Source of the DNA: CAVTLG01 sp963802635 | GTDB taxonomy: Bacteria > Chloroflexota > Ktedonobacteria > Ktedonobacterales > Ktedonobacteraceae | Direction: 5' to 3' | Assembly (NCBI GenBank): GCA_963802635.1 | Contig: CAWDJJ010000001.1 | Location: 2,790,001 to 2,854,000, forward strand | DNA length: 64,000 bases | Shown here: in pieces, positions 1 through 8,909 of the stretch | Numbering within the stretch: the stretch's first letter is position 1 | Layout: each line of letters opens with the position of its first letter | Translations under genes and position numbers: made by a program | The notes under the pieces: generated by a model | Databases searched by the model: none | Told to the model about the DNA's origin: nothing | What the model saw: the letters and a program-made list of their open reading frames with translations, nothing else

Positions 1-2
1 CG

Positions 3-1235
3 ACCACCCTATCAAGGGCAAGGACAACAGGGCAGGATGGTTCTCGGCGGCTTCCAAATCAGCCGCAATCCTCTCAACGTCGTCCTTATCAATATCCGCC
101 ATCGGGACCACAACAGCCGTATGCACCACCGGGATCACAAGCTATACCTCCTACTGCACCCGCAGGATATCCTAACCGCGCGGGCTACCCACAGCAAGGG
201 GCACCTAAACGGGGACGTCGTAAGGTCAGAGTTGGTCGTATTGGCTGTCTTACCCTCGTCGCCCTGATTGCCCTGATTGTCATCACGGGCTTTCTCACCG
301 TCCCCAAAGTATTGGCATTCGGTAGTGCTATCTCTACCCAGTCCCCGCTTAGCACACAGACAGGCTATATGAATACCAGTACACGCACAAACATCCTTAT
401 CATGGGCTACGGTGGTGGTACTCATCAGGGAGCCTTCCTCACCGATTCGCTCACTATTATCAGTGTGCTTCCTCAGAGTCACCATACCTCCCTGATCTCT
501 GTCCCACGCGACCTATGGGTACAGGACCCGCCGAATTCGGGTAACTATAGCAAGATCAATGCCCTGTATGAGAATACCTCCAACGATAATGCAGACCCTT
601 CAGCAGGTGGCACAGCCCTTGACCAGAAGGTTTCTACTATTACCGGGCTGGATGTTCCCTATTGGCTGACCATCGACTTTACTGGATTTAAGAAATTCAT
701 TGATTCCATTGGCGGCGTGGATGTGAATGTGCCCAACGCGTTTAATGCCTGCTACCCGGCAAACGATGATTCAACCGTCAATGCCAGTTGGATCAAGGTC
801 CAGTTTAATAAAGGTATGCAACATATGGATGGCGCAACAGCTATCGAGTACGCTCGTGCACGTGAACCTCTTGAAGTATGTAACATGGGCACATCCGAGA
901 ATCAGGCAGAATTGTCTGATTTCGCACGCTCCGCGCGCCAACAGCTTATCATGCAGGCAGCATTGAAAACAGTCAAACAAATAACAACCTGGCCCCGTCT
1001 CTATGCGGCGCTGGATGCTTTGCAACAAACGATCCGTACAAATATGTCCCTGGCAGATCTGGCTACGTTTGCGCTAAAGATGGACCTGAGTGATCCTAAA
1101 GCCTCTCACATTGGCTTGAGCAATCAAAATGTGCTGCAAGACGCCGTCTCGAGCGACGGAGCGGATATCCTGGAACCAACCAACGGCGATTGGAGCGTTA
1201 TTCCGCCTTATGTAAAGCAACATCTATACAATTAG
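3..1235 (+). CDS. LytR-CpsA-Psr (LCP) family protein, 5' end outside window
   Basis: The frame is open from the window edge, so the N-terminus is missing. The visible part starts with a Pro/Gln/Tyr-rich cytoplasmic stretch of about 65 residues, then basic residues (KRGRRKVRVGR), then one membrane helix (about residues 80-100, CLTLVALIALIVITGFLTV). The extracytoplasmic LCP domain follows, with DSLTIISVLP and the Arg-containing VPRDLWV, and later GGVDVNVP and a YARAREP-like segment. LCP enzymes transfer lipid-linked glycopolymers onto cell-wall acceptors, or act as related phosphotransferases in the envelope. An internal ATG near 312 would give a protein without the membrane anchor and is not preferred. 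The domain call is secure; the acceptor polymer cannot be told. Confidence 0.9.
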   Translation, partial: TTLSRARTTGQDGSRRLPNQPQSSQRRPYQYPPSGPQQPYAPPGSQAIPPTAPAGYPNRAGYPQQGAPKRGRRKVRVGRIGCLTLVALIALIVITGFLTVPKVLAFGSAISTQSPLSTQTGYMNTSTRTNILIMGYGGGTHQGAFLTDSLTIISVLPQSHHTSLISVPRDLWVQDPPNSGNYSKINALYENTSNDNADPSAGGTALDQKVSTITGLDVPYWLTIDFTGFKKFIDSIGGVDVNVPNAFNACYPANDDSTVNASWIKVQFNKGMQHMDGATAIEYARAREPLEVCNMGTSENQAELSDFARSARQQLIMQAALKTVKQITTWPRLYAALDALQQTIRTNMSLADLATFALKMDLSDPKASHIGLSNQNVLQDAVSSDGADILEPTNGDWSVIPPYVKQHLYN

Positions 1236-1351
1236 CAGCCGTTTTTCAAGATGCTCTATGTACAGTCTTGACATCTATAAATCATCCCGAACTTTTGGGA
1301 AGCCTGTAAAGCAGCGGAGCTGGGATAAATTCGAAAAAGTGGGGATGAGGC

Positions 1352-1375
1352 AAAAAAAAGCCTCCTGCTCAGGCT
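1352..1375 (-). terminator. Rho-independent terminator after the HD gene
   Basis: Read on the minus strand, a 5-bp stem (AGCCT/AGGCT) with a 7-nt loop is followed directly by eight T residues (A-run at 1352-1359 on the plus strand). It lies about 95 nt past the stop of the minus-strand HD gene. The stem is short but the U-tract is strong. Confidence 0.55.
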
Positions 1376-1471
1376 CTGAGTCGTGTTTGCTGAGCGTAGG
1401 TGAAGCGAGCAAGCAATTCCTCTCTCTTTTGTTGAGTAATGTTGAGTGGATTGGCCGTGTCTCTTAATCTG

Positions 1472-2167
1472 TCAAGCAGCGATTCCTATCACTGGAGTAT
1501 ATTTGTTGAGGTATCTTGTTCTTTTGGTTTCATCTGATACTCCAGCAAGATTGAGGGCATTGGCGGCAAAATCGAAAACTTTGATGAGAGCTACATCGGG
1601 ATCTTGAATAGCATCACGAACATGTTCAGCGTAAAGTGCATTCCTGGCTATGATATAGGCTGCTTGCTCTTCATCATCTGTTCCCTTCTTCACTCCTTTT
1701 TGCTCTGCTATTTTGTCAAAGTCGGGGTTTGTTAAGCCGGAAACGATGCTTCTTACCCTGCTACTCTGGGTAATCCATTCTACTGCATCAAGTGCCAGTT
1801 GTTCTTCTGTTCTCCCCTCTCCGACCTGTCTCTGCGGCACTTTCTGTACTAATTTAGCCATCTGATCTTCTACCGCATCGTGTAATAAGGCAGCCACGAC
1901 AAGGTCCGTTTCCTTTTGAGCCATAGCTTCTAGTACCTGAGAGGTAACGGCAAGAGGATGCTCAATATACAGTGTGCCATCAGGACGAAGTACTTGATCA
2001 ATATGGAGTTCTACCATGAGTTCTAATGTGTCGAAGATTCTTCCTGCATCAGCAGGAGCAAAGGCAGTATGAACTTGTTCTTGGAAGGCACTGACTTGCT
2101 GAAGGTATCTTGTAGCGTGTGTGCCAGATGCACCACTGTTCCGAAGACGCTCTTCTATACTTTCCAT
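1472..2167 (-). CDS. Stand-alone RelA/SpoT-like HD-domain phosphohydrolase
   Basis: A 231-residue protein with the metal-binding pattern of the (p)ppGpp hydrolase HD domain: YIEHPLAV (first His, residues 68-75), AALLHDAVED (HD plus ED, about 92-101), and a late Asp/Asn helix KVFDFAANALNL (about 197-208). There is no synthetase, TGS or ACT domain, so it resembles a small alarmone hydrolase (MESH1/SAH type) rather than full-length Rel. By family it would remove pyrophosphate from (p)ppGpp or a related nucleotide; the substrate is inferred. It is longer than the roughly 180-residue minimal hydrolases because of an N-terminal helical extension and an insert around EGRTEEQLALDAVEW. It is a single-gene unit with a terminator downstream. 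Confidence 0.7.
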   Translation of the reverse strand: MESIEERLRNSGASGTHATRYLQQVSAFQEQVHTAFAPADAGRIFDTLELMVELHIDQVLRPDGTLYIEHPLAVTSQVLEAMAQKETDLVVAALLHDAVEDQMAKLVQKVPQRQVGEGRTEEQLALDAVEWITQSSRVRSIVSGLTNPDFDKIAEQKGVKKGTDDEEQAAYIIARNALYAEHVRDAIQDPDVALIKVFDFAANALNLAGVSDETKRTRYLNKYTPVIGIAA

Positions 2168-2629
2168 CTTTTTGCACCTGTGAAAAGAGTATTGATCTCT
2201 ACTAGTTGTTTACGCTATGCACCATGTGGCTCATCCTCCCCATACCGACTCAAGACCCGGGGGTCTCCCACACTTTTGATGATTAGGGTATAAGTAACCA
2301 TGAAGAGGATTTTTGGCAGTTTCGCTGATTTCTCAGCTTTTTCTGAAGCCGCTTCTCAAGGATACTCAATGGCTCTTTACTTGTCAACAAGTAGTCAGTG
2401 TTTTCCCTGCATCATCAAAACCGCAGAAGGGTCCACGCGATGTGCTTTGTATTGAGCCATTTTTGCCACCTCAATTACACAAGCAAGGTGTGTTGCATTT
2501 ATCATGCATTTTTGTAATTCTTAACGAGTCTTCAACCGATTTCACACGGCATTCTACGCCCCTGAGTTTCAAAATTTCCACTGTAAATCGAAGAATGTTA
2601 TTATAGTATGACCAACTACGGAGAAGGAC
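2168..2629. other. Gene-free stretch
   Basis: It lies between the divergent HD gene and the restriction-gene relic. Only short frames without ribosome-binding sites or family motifs are present. I see no RNA gene or repeat. Confidence 0.5.
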
Positions 2630-3002
2630 ATGGACTTTATCGAAGTTTTGCAGAATATTTCATCTAAGATTATAGAGCGAAGCAGTCACCCCTAACCGTG
2701 AAAACAGGATAGTTACTACCGAAGAGGAACTTCAGGGATACCAGATAGTGAAGGCAATCGTCTGTGCCGTGATTGATGCTGAAAGAATCGTCTACCGCGA
2801 TACCCTGAGCTATTTTGGTATATTATGCGACGATAACAATCGTAAACCCGTCTGTCGCTTACACTTCAATGGAAGGCAGAAGTATGTCGGTATCATGAAT
2901 ACCGATAAAAATGAAGAAAGAATACCAATCGACAATCTTAACGAAATCTACAAACTGGCCGACCGTCTCAAGGCAGTCGCCAGATTATATGTCAAGCAGT
3001 AA
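2630..3002 (+). pseudogene. Remnant of a type I restriction HsdR_N-like (COG4748-type) protein
   Basis: Two ends of one protein survive and the middle is gone. The ATG at 2630 opens MDFIEVLQNISSKI, like the start of COG4748-type proteins, and runs into a stop after 21 codons. From about 2697, in another frame, the C-terminal end reads TTEEELQGYQIVKAIVC, then YRDTLSYFGILCDDNNRKP and RLHFNGRQKYVGI, and ends at 3002. Intact relatives are several hundred residues long with a PD-(D/E)XK core between these ends; that core, including the catalytic residues, is absent. An internal deletion plus frame loss explains the layout. The family assignment is from remembered motifs. No partner methylase or specificity gene is nearby. 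Confidence 0.7.
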
Positions 3003-3321
3003 GGTACTTGAACGTCTCCATTGTGGAAGGCATACAGAAAGCAAATTGGTTCACGATAAGCTCCATAACCTTTCGCGGGACAGTGCGAATGCGCGTGCTT
3101 TCGCTGAGCATATGCTCTCTTTTCCTGGTCGATCAGCCGGTGAGTGACTCGTTCCCCCAGATGTCGCCTTAACTGGAGTGTAAATCATTTTACTCTGTAA
3201 GTCTGGCTCACTTTTGGTGATTCTGGTATTGCTGATGATGATCTTAAATCACCAAGAGTGGGACAGAGCCGAATAATGTCGGTATTTACACGTAATACAC
3301 TCCACATAAGGCAATAGACGC
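3003..3321. other. Gene-free stretch between relic and glutamine synthetase-like gene
   Basis: No supported gene. A weak inverted repeat (GGTGATT ... AATCACC, about 3217-3280) is present without a T-tract. Confidence 0.4.
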
Positions 3322-4671
3322 TCAGTATTTGTAAAAATGTTGCAGTACCTCTTCTTCTGGTGACTTATCCTTGAAAAATGCGGCTTCGTTGCGCTTGACG
3401 GCGATATAGGATGTCGCAAGTAACGGTCCCAGAGCATCGAGCAATACCTTATCCTGCTGCAACGCGTCCAGAGCCTCATCCAGCGAGGCAGGCAGGCGAC
3501 GAATACCAAGTTGCTCACGTTCCTCGTCGGTGTAATTTCCAGGATCAATTTGTTGCGGCGCACCAGGGTCAATGTGCCTGGCAAGACCGTCCAGGCCAGC
3601 CGCAATCAGAGCACCTAAGGCCAGGTAAGGATTGCCACTATGGTCAGAAGGTTTGAGTTCAAAGTTAAGAGAGTCTGCCTCACGGCCTCGAAAGGGCGAG
3701 GGAATACGGATAGCACCTTCACGGTTGTCAAAACCATACACACCGTAGGCTGAACTCCAGTAATGGGGGAGCAGACGACTATACGAATTGGGGCTGGCAC
3801 AGGTGATGGCAAGCAGGGCATCGATATGCTGCAGCACACCACCAATGAAATACTTGCCGAGTTGACTCAGATCTCCACGCTCCTGAACATCATAAAAAAG
3901 ATTTTTGCGCGGTTGCTCACTACTGCCGGTACTCCATAAGCTAAAGTGAATATGAGCACCGCTCCCGGCCTGATCAAGAAACGGCTTGGGCGCGAAGGTC
4001 GCATAGAGATCGCTGCCACGCACCGTTTCACGCACCAGACAGACATGATCGGCTGCACGCAACACATCGGCATGATGGATAGAGAGTTCTTGCTGAGCTG
4101 GCCCAAGTTCGGTGTGGAAAAGCTCGATAGAGAGACCTTGCGCCTCTAAAGCTGCTAACACGCGGTCGATAACTTCAGCCTGTTCATCCAGTCCAATTGT
4201 GCTGTAGCAGAGACTATGATCGGCGGGCACATAGTGTCCATGATCTTCACGCGCCAGGTAAAACTCGTGCTCAAAGCTGGCCTCGGCCTGCATACCCTGC
4301 TTAGCAAGACGCGCGATCATACGTTTGAGGAAGCTACGCGGACAGGCTTCCCACGGCTCACCGTCAAGGCGTATCATATCGCAGAGCATGCTGGCAGTAT
4401 TGGGGACGTAGGGCAAAATAGCAAAGGTCTCTGGATCAGGCACAAGACGAAATTCACCGACCGGCCCCATGCCTTTCACAGATGCTAGCACTTCAACAGC
4501 GGTAAATGCCTGCATAGCGAGCGTTTGCCCAATGCCCTCATGGATACGACTGGCTAACTTACTCACATGGGTAGATTTGCCACGGATGATGCCACCATTA
4601 TCACAATATTGAAAGCGTACAAGCCGCAAGTGGGCAGCCTGGGCCTGGTGCACGACCTCTTGTACATTCAT
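3322..4671 (-). CDS. Glutamine synthetase-family protein (GlnT / gamma-glutamyl-amine ligase type)
   Basis: About 449 residues, the length of type I/III glutamine synthetase-like ligases. Family features are visible: EASFEHEFYLA (metal-binding Glu), ELGPAQQELS, the His-containing GSGAHIHFSLW, NSYSRLLPHYWSS and the Arg-rich REGAIRIPSP. These enzymes condense glutamate or another amino acid with ammonia or an amine using ATP. The N-terminal region is closer to the GlnT/PuuA-like branch than to housekeeping GlnA, so the amine substrate is open. An AGGAGA ribosome site sits 9 nt before the ATG at 4671; upstream in-frame ATGs would overlap that site. Two interspersed repeats occupy the upstream region. 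Confidence 0.85.
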   Translation of the reverse strand: MNVQEVVHQAQAAHLRLVRFQYCDNGGIIRGKSTHVSKLASRIHEGIGQTLAMQAFTAVEVLASVKGMGPVGEFRLVPDPETFAILPYVPNTASMLCDMIRLDGEPWEACPRSFLKRMIARLAKQGMQAEASFEHEFYLAREDHGHYVPADHSLCYSTIGLDEQAEVIDRVLAALEAQGLSIELFHTELGPAQQELSIHHADVLRAADHVCLVRETVRGSDLYATFAPKPFLDQAGSGAHIHFSLWSTGSSEQPRKNLFYDVQERGDLSQLGKYFIGGVLQHIDALLAITCASPNSYSRLLPHYWSSAYGVYGFDNREGAIRIPSPFRGREADSLNFELKPSDHSGNPYLALGALIAAGLDGLARHIDPGAPQQIDPGNYTDEEREQLGIRRLPASLDEALDALQQDKVLLDALGPLLATSYIAVKRNEAAFFKDKSPEEEVLQHFYKY

Positions 4672-4793
4672 GAATCCCATTCTCCTACTAGCCATCATAT
4701 AATAAGGTAGTGTGGACCTTGATGGGAGCAGTATAACAAAGGGTATAGCAGAAAACAAGCGAAGATGAGATATGCTATACTCAAGCAATATCC

Positions 4794-4874
4794 ATACCCA
4801 TAGGCATTCAGAAACGCAACTCTCGTTGCTAGAAATATGCGGGAGCATATTTCTCATCTGAATGCAAGGCAATA
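4794..4874. repeat. Interspersed palindromic repeat, copy 1
   Basis: About 81 bp. The ends carry inverted GCATTCAGA / TCTGAATGC. The core holds a perfect 9-bp hairpin GAAATATGC-GGGA-GCATATTTC and a smaller GCAAC/GTTGC stem. It is nearly identical to the copy at 4948-5028 and shares its ends with 55404-55497. A solo end (CATACCTAATATGCATTCAG) lies near 24915 before ogt. There is no coding capacity, so it is REP- or MITE-like. Confidence 0.8.
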
Positions 4875-4947
4875 CAGAATAGCAGGCAGGCTCCTGTTTG
4901 CACTGCATAGGATCGCAGGGAAATAAAGGACACAGAAAGTGCACCTA

Positions 4948-5028
4948 ATACCCATATGCATTCAGAAACGCAACTTCCGTTGCTAGAAATATGCGGGAGC
5001 ATATTTCTCATCTGAATGCAAGGCAATA
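4948..5028. repeat. Interspersed palindromic repeat, copy 2
   Basis: Same unit and orientation as 4794-4874, differing at a few bases (for example AACTTCCGTT in place of AACTCTCGTT). It ends about 30 bp before the sua5 start, so it may sit in that gene's promoter or leader. Confidence 0.8.
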
Positions 5029-5060
5029 TAAAGATTACGAGATAGAAAGTTGCCACAGCT

Positions 5061-6125
5061 ATGCACAGTAGACAGACAGAAGTGCTGAAAGTTCATCCTA
5101 CACAGCCCGAACAAGCCAGCATTGAACGTGCCGCCAGCCTCATACGCGCGGGTGATATGGTCGTCTTTCCTACCGAGACGGTCTATGGTCTCGGAGCCGA
5201 CGCCTTACAGCCAGCCGCACTAGAGCGTATCTTCGCCGCCAAGGGACGACCCTTTACTGACCCCTTGATTGTGCATATCGCTGATCATGCGGCACTGACG
5301 ACGTTGATCAGCGAGGTTCCCTCCGTAGCGTGGCAACTGGCAGAAGCGTTCTGGCCTGGACCTCTCACGTTGATTATGCCAGCCAGTTCGCGTGTGCCAG
5401 GTTTGGTCACGGCTGGATTGCCAACAGTGGCAATACGTATGCCACGCCACACCATCGCACTGGAGCTGATTCGTGCCGTGGGTTCACCTATCGCGGCACC
5501 AAGCGCGAATCGCTTTATGCACGTCAGCCCCACCATCGCTCAGCACGCTCTAGCAGATTTGCAGGGACGCGTACCACTTATTCTGGACGGTGGACCCTGC
5601 ATGGTAGGAGTGAAATCGACGGTGCTGGATCTTTGTGCGCCCGAGCCGAGGATTTTACGCCCCGGCGGCGTGAGCCTGGAAGCGCTACGTCGCGTTATTC
5701 CTGCTGTCCAGTACGCTCAGCCACAGGCACAAAGTGAGCAACAGAACGAGGCGCAAGCTGCTCCTGGTCAGATGCTCGTCCATTATGCACCAACCGTGCC
5801 AACAGTACTTTTCGCAGGGTCGCCAGAGGCGATGCGCCAGGCCATGCTGGCAGCAGTACAACGCTATCGCGCTGACGGTGAGCAGGTAGGCGTACTGGTA
5901 GCCGATGAGGATGTGGCAACCTTCACGCAGAGCGGCGCACAGGTGTACGCACTTGGCACAACGCCTGAACAGATCGCTACGCGCTTATTTGCTGGTCTGC
6001 GCGCGCTCGAAGACGCAGGAGTACAGGCCATCCTCTGTCGTAGCTTTGCGGAACAGGGTCTGGGTCGCGCTATCCATGATCGTTTGTTGAAAGCCGCTGG
6101 TGGTCAGGTGTTCAAATGTTCATGA
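5061..6125 (+). CDS. Threonylcarbamoyl-AMP synthase (Sua5/TsaC long form)
   Basis: A 354-residue protein with the YrdC/Sua5 fold. Key stretches are VVFPTETVYGLGADAL, IFAAKGRPFTDPLIVHI, AFWPGPLTLI, VAIRMPRH, PIAAPSANRFMHVSPT and KSTVLDL. A linker follows, then the C-terminal Sua5 domain that marks the long form. It makes threonylcarbamoyl-AMP from threonine, bicarbonate and ATP, the first step of t6A37 tRNA modification, in the cytoplasm. No clear ribosome site precedes the ATG. It is convergent with the PucR gene, with only 9 bp between the stops. Confidence 0.93.
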   Translation: MHSRQTEVLKVHPTQPEQASIERAASLIRAGDMVVFPTETVYGLGADALQPAALERIFAAKGRPFTDPLIVHIADHAALTTLISEVPSVAWQLAEAFWPGPLTLIMPASSRVPGLVTAGLPTVAIRMPRHTIALELIRAVGSPIAAPSANRFMHVSPTIAQHALADLQGRVPLILDGGPCMVGVKSTVLDLCAPEPRILRPGGVSLEALRRVIPAVQYAQPQAQSEQQNEAQAAPGQMLVHYAPTVPTVLFAGSPEAMRQAMLAAVQRYRADGEQVGVLVADEDVATFTQSGAQVYALGTTPEQIATRLFAGLRALEDAGVQAILCRSFAEQGLGRAIHDRLLKAAGGQVFKCS

Positions 6126-6134
6126 TTGTCAACG

Positions 6135-7763
6135 TTAACGCTTTTGTAGGTGATGGATCTTGAGGGCGATTTGTAGCGAGAGTCGCAGTTCGGGATCTTC
6201 AAGCGAGCGTCCCAATAGCGCTTCAATGCGGTTGAGACGGTAAAGCAGTGAGTTGCGATGAAAATGCATGGTGCGCGCCATCTCGCTGAGATTACAGTTG
6301 CAGCGGAAGTAGCCTTCCAGGGTCTCAACATACGTACTGTCATGATTAAGCAACGGACCAAGCGTCTCCTGGTAGAAGTCGTCCAGTTCGCTGTTCCCAT
6401 TCAGGTAGAAGAGAAGACGATAGATGCCTAAACGCGCGAATGAATGCAGGTTGCCTTCGCCAAAAAGACGTCGCCCGATCTCTAATGCCTGCTGCGCTTC
6501 GCGGAACGAATGCGGTATCCCTTGCAGGTGCCTGGCGATGCGACCAATACCACAGGAATAAGTGGGCATGTGCGCGCCATTACTTCTCCCCGAAGGGATA
6601 CGCGTAAGCAGACGCTCCATACGCGAATAGATGGCATTCTCCGCATCACGCTCCTCTTCAGTGCGCTCACTTACGACGGCAAGCGGCAGTAAGGCGATGA
6701 CACGACGAAACTCGGTGAGTATCCAGCAAGTAGGCCACACGCGCAACAGTTCATCACGCACACGCTTGCTCCATTGAGCAAGAGGACTGCTACCCAGGAA
6801 ATCACTCTCGTCTGCGGGGATCTCAAAAACGACGACGATCTGCGGTGTAGCAAGATCATAGCCAAGCAAGCGAGCACGTGCCATCATTTCTTCAGGTGAC
6901 TGATAATGACCGTGCAGCACATCTGTCAGGGCCTCTACCAGATAGCGGCTCTCTACCTCGCTGCGTTCACGCTCACGCGCAAACTCGATGGCGAGAATGG
7001 GGGTAACTTTGCCCAGGATGATGCGCTCCAGATAATCGAAATCACTCTCACTGCCAACTAATGAGAGATAGCCGACGATCTCGTGGCGGATCAGGATGGG
7101 ATCAACGACGCGTGTTAAGCCTTGCGCTCGCAGCAACTCGTCAGTGAGTGCTTCCGGGAGTACTAACGAGGCAGCATGCAGAGGCGTGGCCTGAAAACGT
7201 ATATGCTGATCGGCATCTTGCACGATGATCCATTTGCCGCGAATATTCGCAAGATACTCACAAACGCCCTGGATACCAGCACCCTGCACACTCAAATCCA
7301 TCAATTGATGGGCAATATCAGTCGCCTTGCGCTCGGTCTCACCCTGGAAACTGACAACAAAAGTGCTGACCTCGCGCGCGATCTCTTCGAGTAACGCAGA
7401 CGAAGGCAGCAAAATAAGTGGTAAATGTAGCTGGTCCGCGAGATTTCTGGCATCATCGCCTAAAGCCTCGACGGACTGAGCGGCCACCCCAATGACGGCA
7501 ACTCCTGCTTGATGCAAGCTTTTGAGCAGATGCGGAAGCGTTTCGTCAAGACGACGCAACTGTGAGAGCCTGAGCAACGCCAATTCGCCCCCTTGCACAC
7601 TCTCAAAAGCCGGTAAACGCGAACGCATACAACAGGCCCACGTCACCCGGCGCTCTAACCCTCCCCTGCCTGCGATCAGTTGTGCATCACGTGAGGCAAG
7701 CAGCGTAAGGATATTACGAACCGACGCCGACGATTGTGATTGCGAAGGGGTTATACTGCTCAT
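6135..7763 (-). CDS. PucR-family transcriptional regulator
   Basis: A 542-residue protein. The N-terminal about 130 residues match the PucR-type ligand domain (VRNILTLLASRDAQLIAG, then GGELALLRLSQL). A GAF-like central part and the PucR C-terminal winged helix follow (YFRCNCNLSEMARTMHFHRN, then LLYRLNRIEALLG). Family members regulate purine or amino-acid catabolic genes. No target gene is adjacent, so the ligand is unknown. It is transcribed alone toward sua5. Confidence 0.88.
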   Translation of the reverse strand: MSSITPSQSQSSASVRNILTLLASRDAQLIAGRGGLERRVTWACCMRSRLPAFESVQGGELALLRLSQLRRLDETLPHLLKSLHQAGVAVIGVAAQSVEALGDDARNLADQLHLPLILLPSSALLEEIAREVSTFVVSFQGETERKATDIAHQLMDLSVQGAGIQGVCEYLANIRGKWIIVQDADQHIRFQATPLHAASLVLPEALTDELLRAQGLTRVVDPILIRHEIVGYLSLVGSESDFDYLERIILGKVTPILAIEFARERERSEVESRYLVEALTDVLHGHYQSPEEMMARARLLGYDLATPQIVVVFEIPADESDFLGSSPLAQWSKRVRDELLRVWPTCWILTEFRRVIALLPLAVVSERTEEERDAENAIYSRMERLLTRIPSGRSNGAHMPTYSCGIGRIARHLQGIPHSFREAQQALEIGRRLFGEGNLHSFARLGIYRLLFYLNGNSELDDFYQETLGPLLNHDSTYVETLEGYFRCNCNLSEMARTMHFHRNSLLYRLNRIEALLGRSLEDPELRLSLQIALKIHHLQKR

Positions 7764-7791
7764 AACTCACATGCCAAAAGATGTGTAGCGC

Positions 7792-7914
7792 TTAACGCCG
7801 TACAGTAGATGGAACAGCTACGGTCCCTGCCTTCTGGGCTAGTCGCTGCTTTTCCTTGAACTTCTTTGCTTTCACAAGATGCTTGTGCCAGGCAACTTTC
7901 TTTGCTTTGTTCAT
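7792..7914 (-). CDS. Small, very basic 40-residue protein
   Basis: ATG at 7914 and TAA at 7792; it encodes MNKAKKVAWHKHLVKAKKFK and 20 more residues ending TVRR. About a third of the residues are Lys, Arg or His, with no hydrophobic segment. An AAAGG motif lies about 12 nt upstream. Size and charge recall accessory ribosomal or RNA-binding mini-proteins, but I do not recognise the family. It lies alone between pucR and the TPR gene on the same strand. Confidence 0.55.
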   Translation of the reverse strand: MNKAKKVAWHKHLVKAKKFKEKQRLAQKAGTVAVPSTVRR

Positions 7915-8040
7915 AAGTATTATAACCTTTCATAAAAAATTGTAACTATTCAACGATCACAAGGACAACCGCAAGGGATTGTCTCTACACGCTTCTTTAG
8001 TATAGGTCGGATTGGCCGCAGCAGAGAAGCATGCTATATG

Positions 8041-8862
8041 TTACTCTTCGAGGTCGTTGTTGCCCTCGAAGTCGATCTCGGTCATGTCGTCGCTTTCGTC
8101 TCCGCCATCATAGTACTCGTCGTCATTGCCAGGATCGTCCTCTTCGTCACGGTCGTAGCGCAACATGGAGTCCTTGATGTAGGCACGCACAGTATCCCGA
8201 TCACCACCAGCCTGGGCAGGGAAGCTGACCTTCCCAAACATGCTGGGGTGTTGGTACTCTTCGCGGATAATCAGACGAACCTGATTTTGTTCGACAGCTA
8301 GAACTGCAGCCGCGTAACGGTTGCCTCCCTGCATGAATTCGATAAGACGACCCGTCAGGCGAGGCTCGATTTGCCCGATTTCGGTGCCAGCGGCGTTACG
8401 TACAAGTAGTCGATGACCTTCAACATGCAGATTCACTTTATCTCCGACTCCAATATGCATAAGGACAGATTGCAGAGCCAGGTTAATCAGCTCGGTGACA
8501 ACTGTCTTCCCCGTTTCCTCAATAAAAAGCCGGGGGTCCATGCGATCAACACCGCCAGGCAGACGTACAGGTGTTTCAGGAAGCGCCTCTAAGCGCTCCA
8601 GGTTTCTCCTGGCAATGCTGTTCCCAGGGCTGACCTTCAACGTCTGTGAGTAAGCCTGGCGCGCTTCGGTATACTGCCCCAGCTCGCTATATGCCTTCCC
8701 CAGACGATTTAAGGCGTCCGGCTCCAGAGGAAAAAGGTTCAAGACGTTCTTGTTTACGTTTACGGCCTCTTCCCACTGGCCTTCCTGAGCCAGTTTGACA
8801 GCCAACTCTGTCCACTGCTTCTTCAGGCGTGCTTTCTCTTCAGCCGACAGTGCTTGCGTCAT
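8041..8862 (-). CDS. TPR-repeat protein with acidic C-terminal tail
   Basis: About 273 residues from the ATG at 8862, chosen because GGAGG lies 8 nt upstream. Residues about 12-100 hold two or three TPR units (WEEAVNVNKNVLNLFPLEP, then YTEARQAYSQTLKVSPGN). A mixed alpha/beta region follows (VNLHVEGHRLLVRNAAGTEI). The last about 40 residues are almost all Asp/Glu/Gly/Tyr. No signal peptide or membrane segment is visible. The middle region has no family I can name. It follows miaB on the same strand with a 47-bp gap, so the two are probably cotranscribed. Confidence 0.75.
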   Translation of the reverse strand: MTQALSAEEKARLKKQWTELAVKLAQEGQWEEAVNVNKNVLNLFPLEPDALNRLGKAYSELGQYTEARQAYSQTLKVSPGNSIARRNLERLEALPETPVRLPGGVDRMDPRLFIEETGKTVVTELINLALQSVLMHIGVGDKVNLHVEGHRLLVRNAAGTEIGQIEPRLTGRLIEFMQGGNRYAAAVLAVEQNQVRLIIREEYQHPSMFGKVSFPAQAGGDRDTVRAYIKDSMLRYDRDEEDDPGNDDEYYDGGDESDDMTEIDFEGNNDLEE

Positions 8863-8909
8863 CAAAACATCCTCCATCTTCGCGGGATACTTTTTCTCTA
8901 GTTCGCTTA

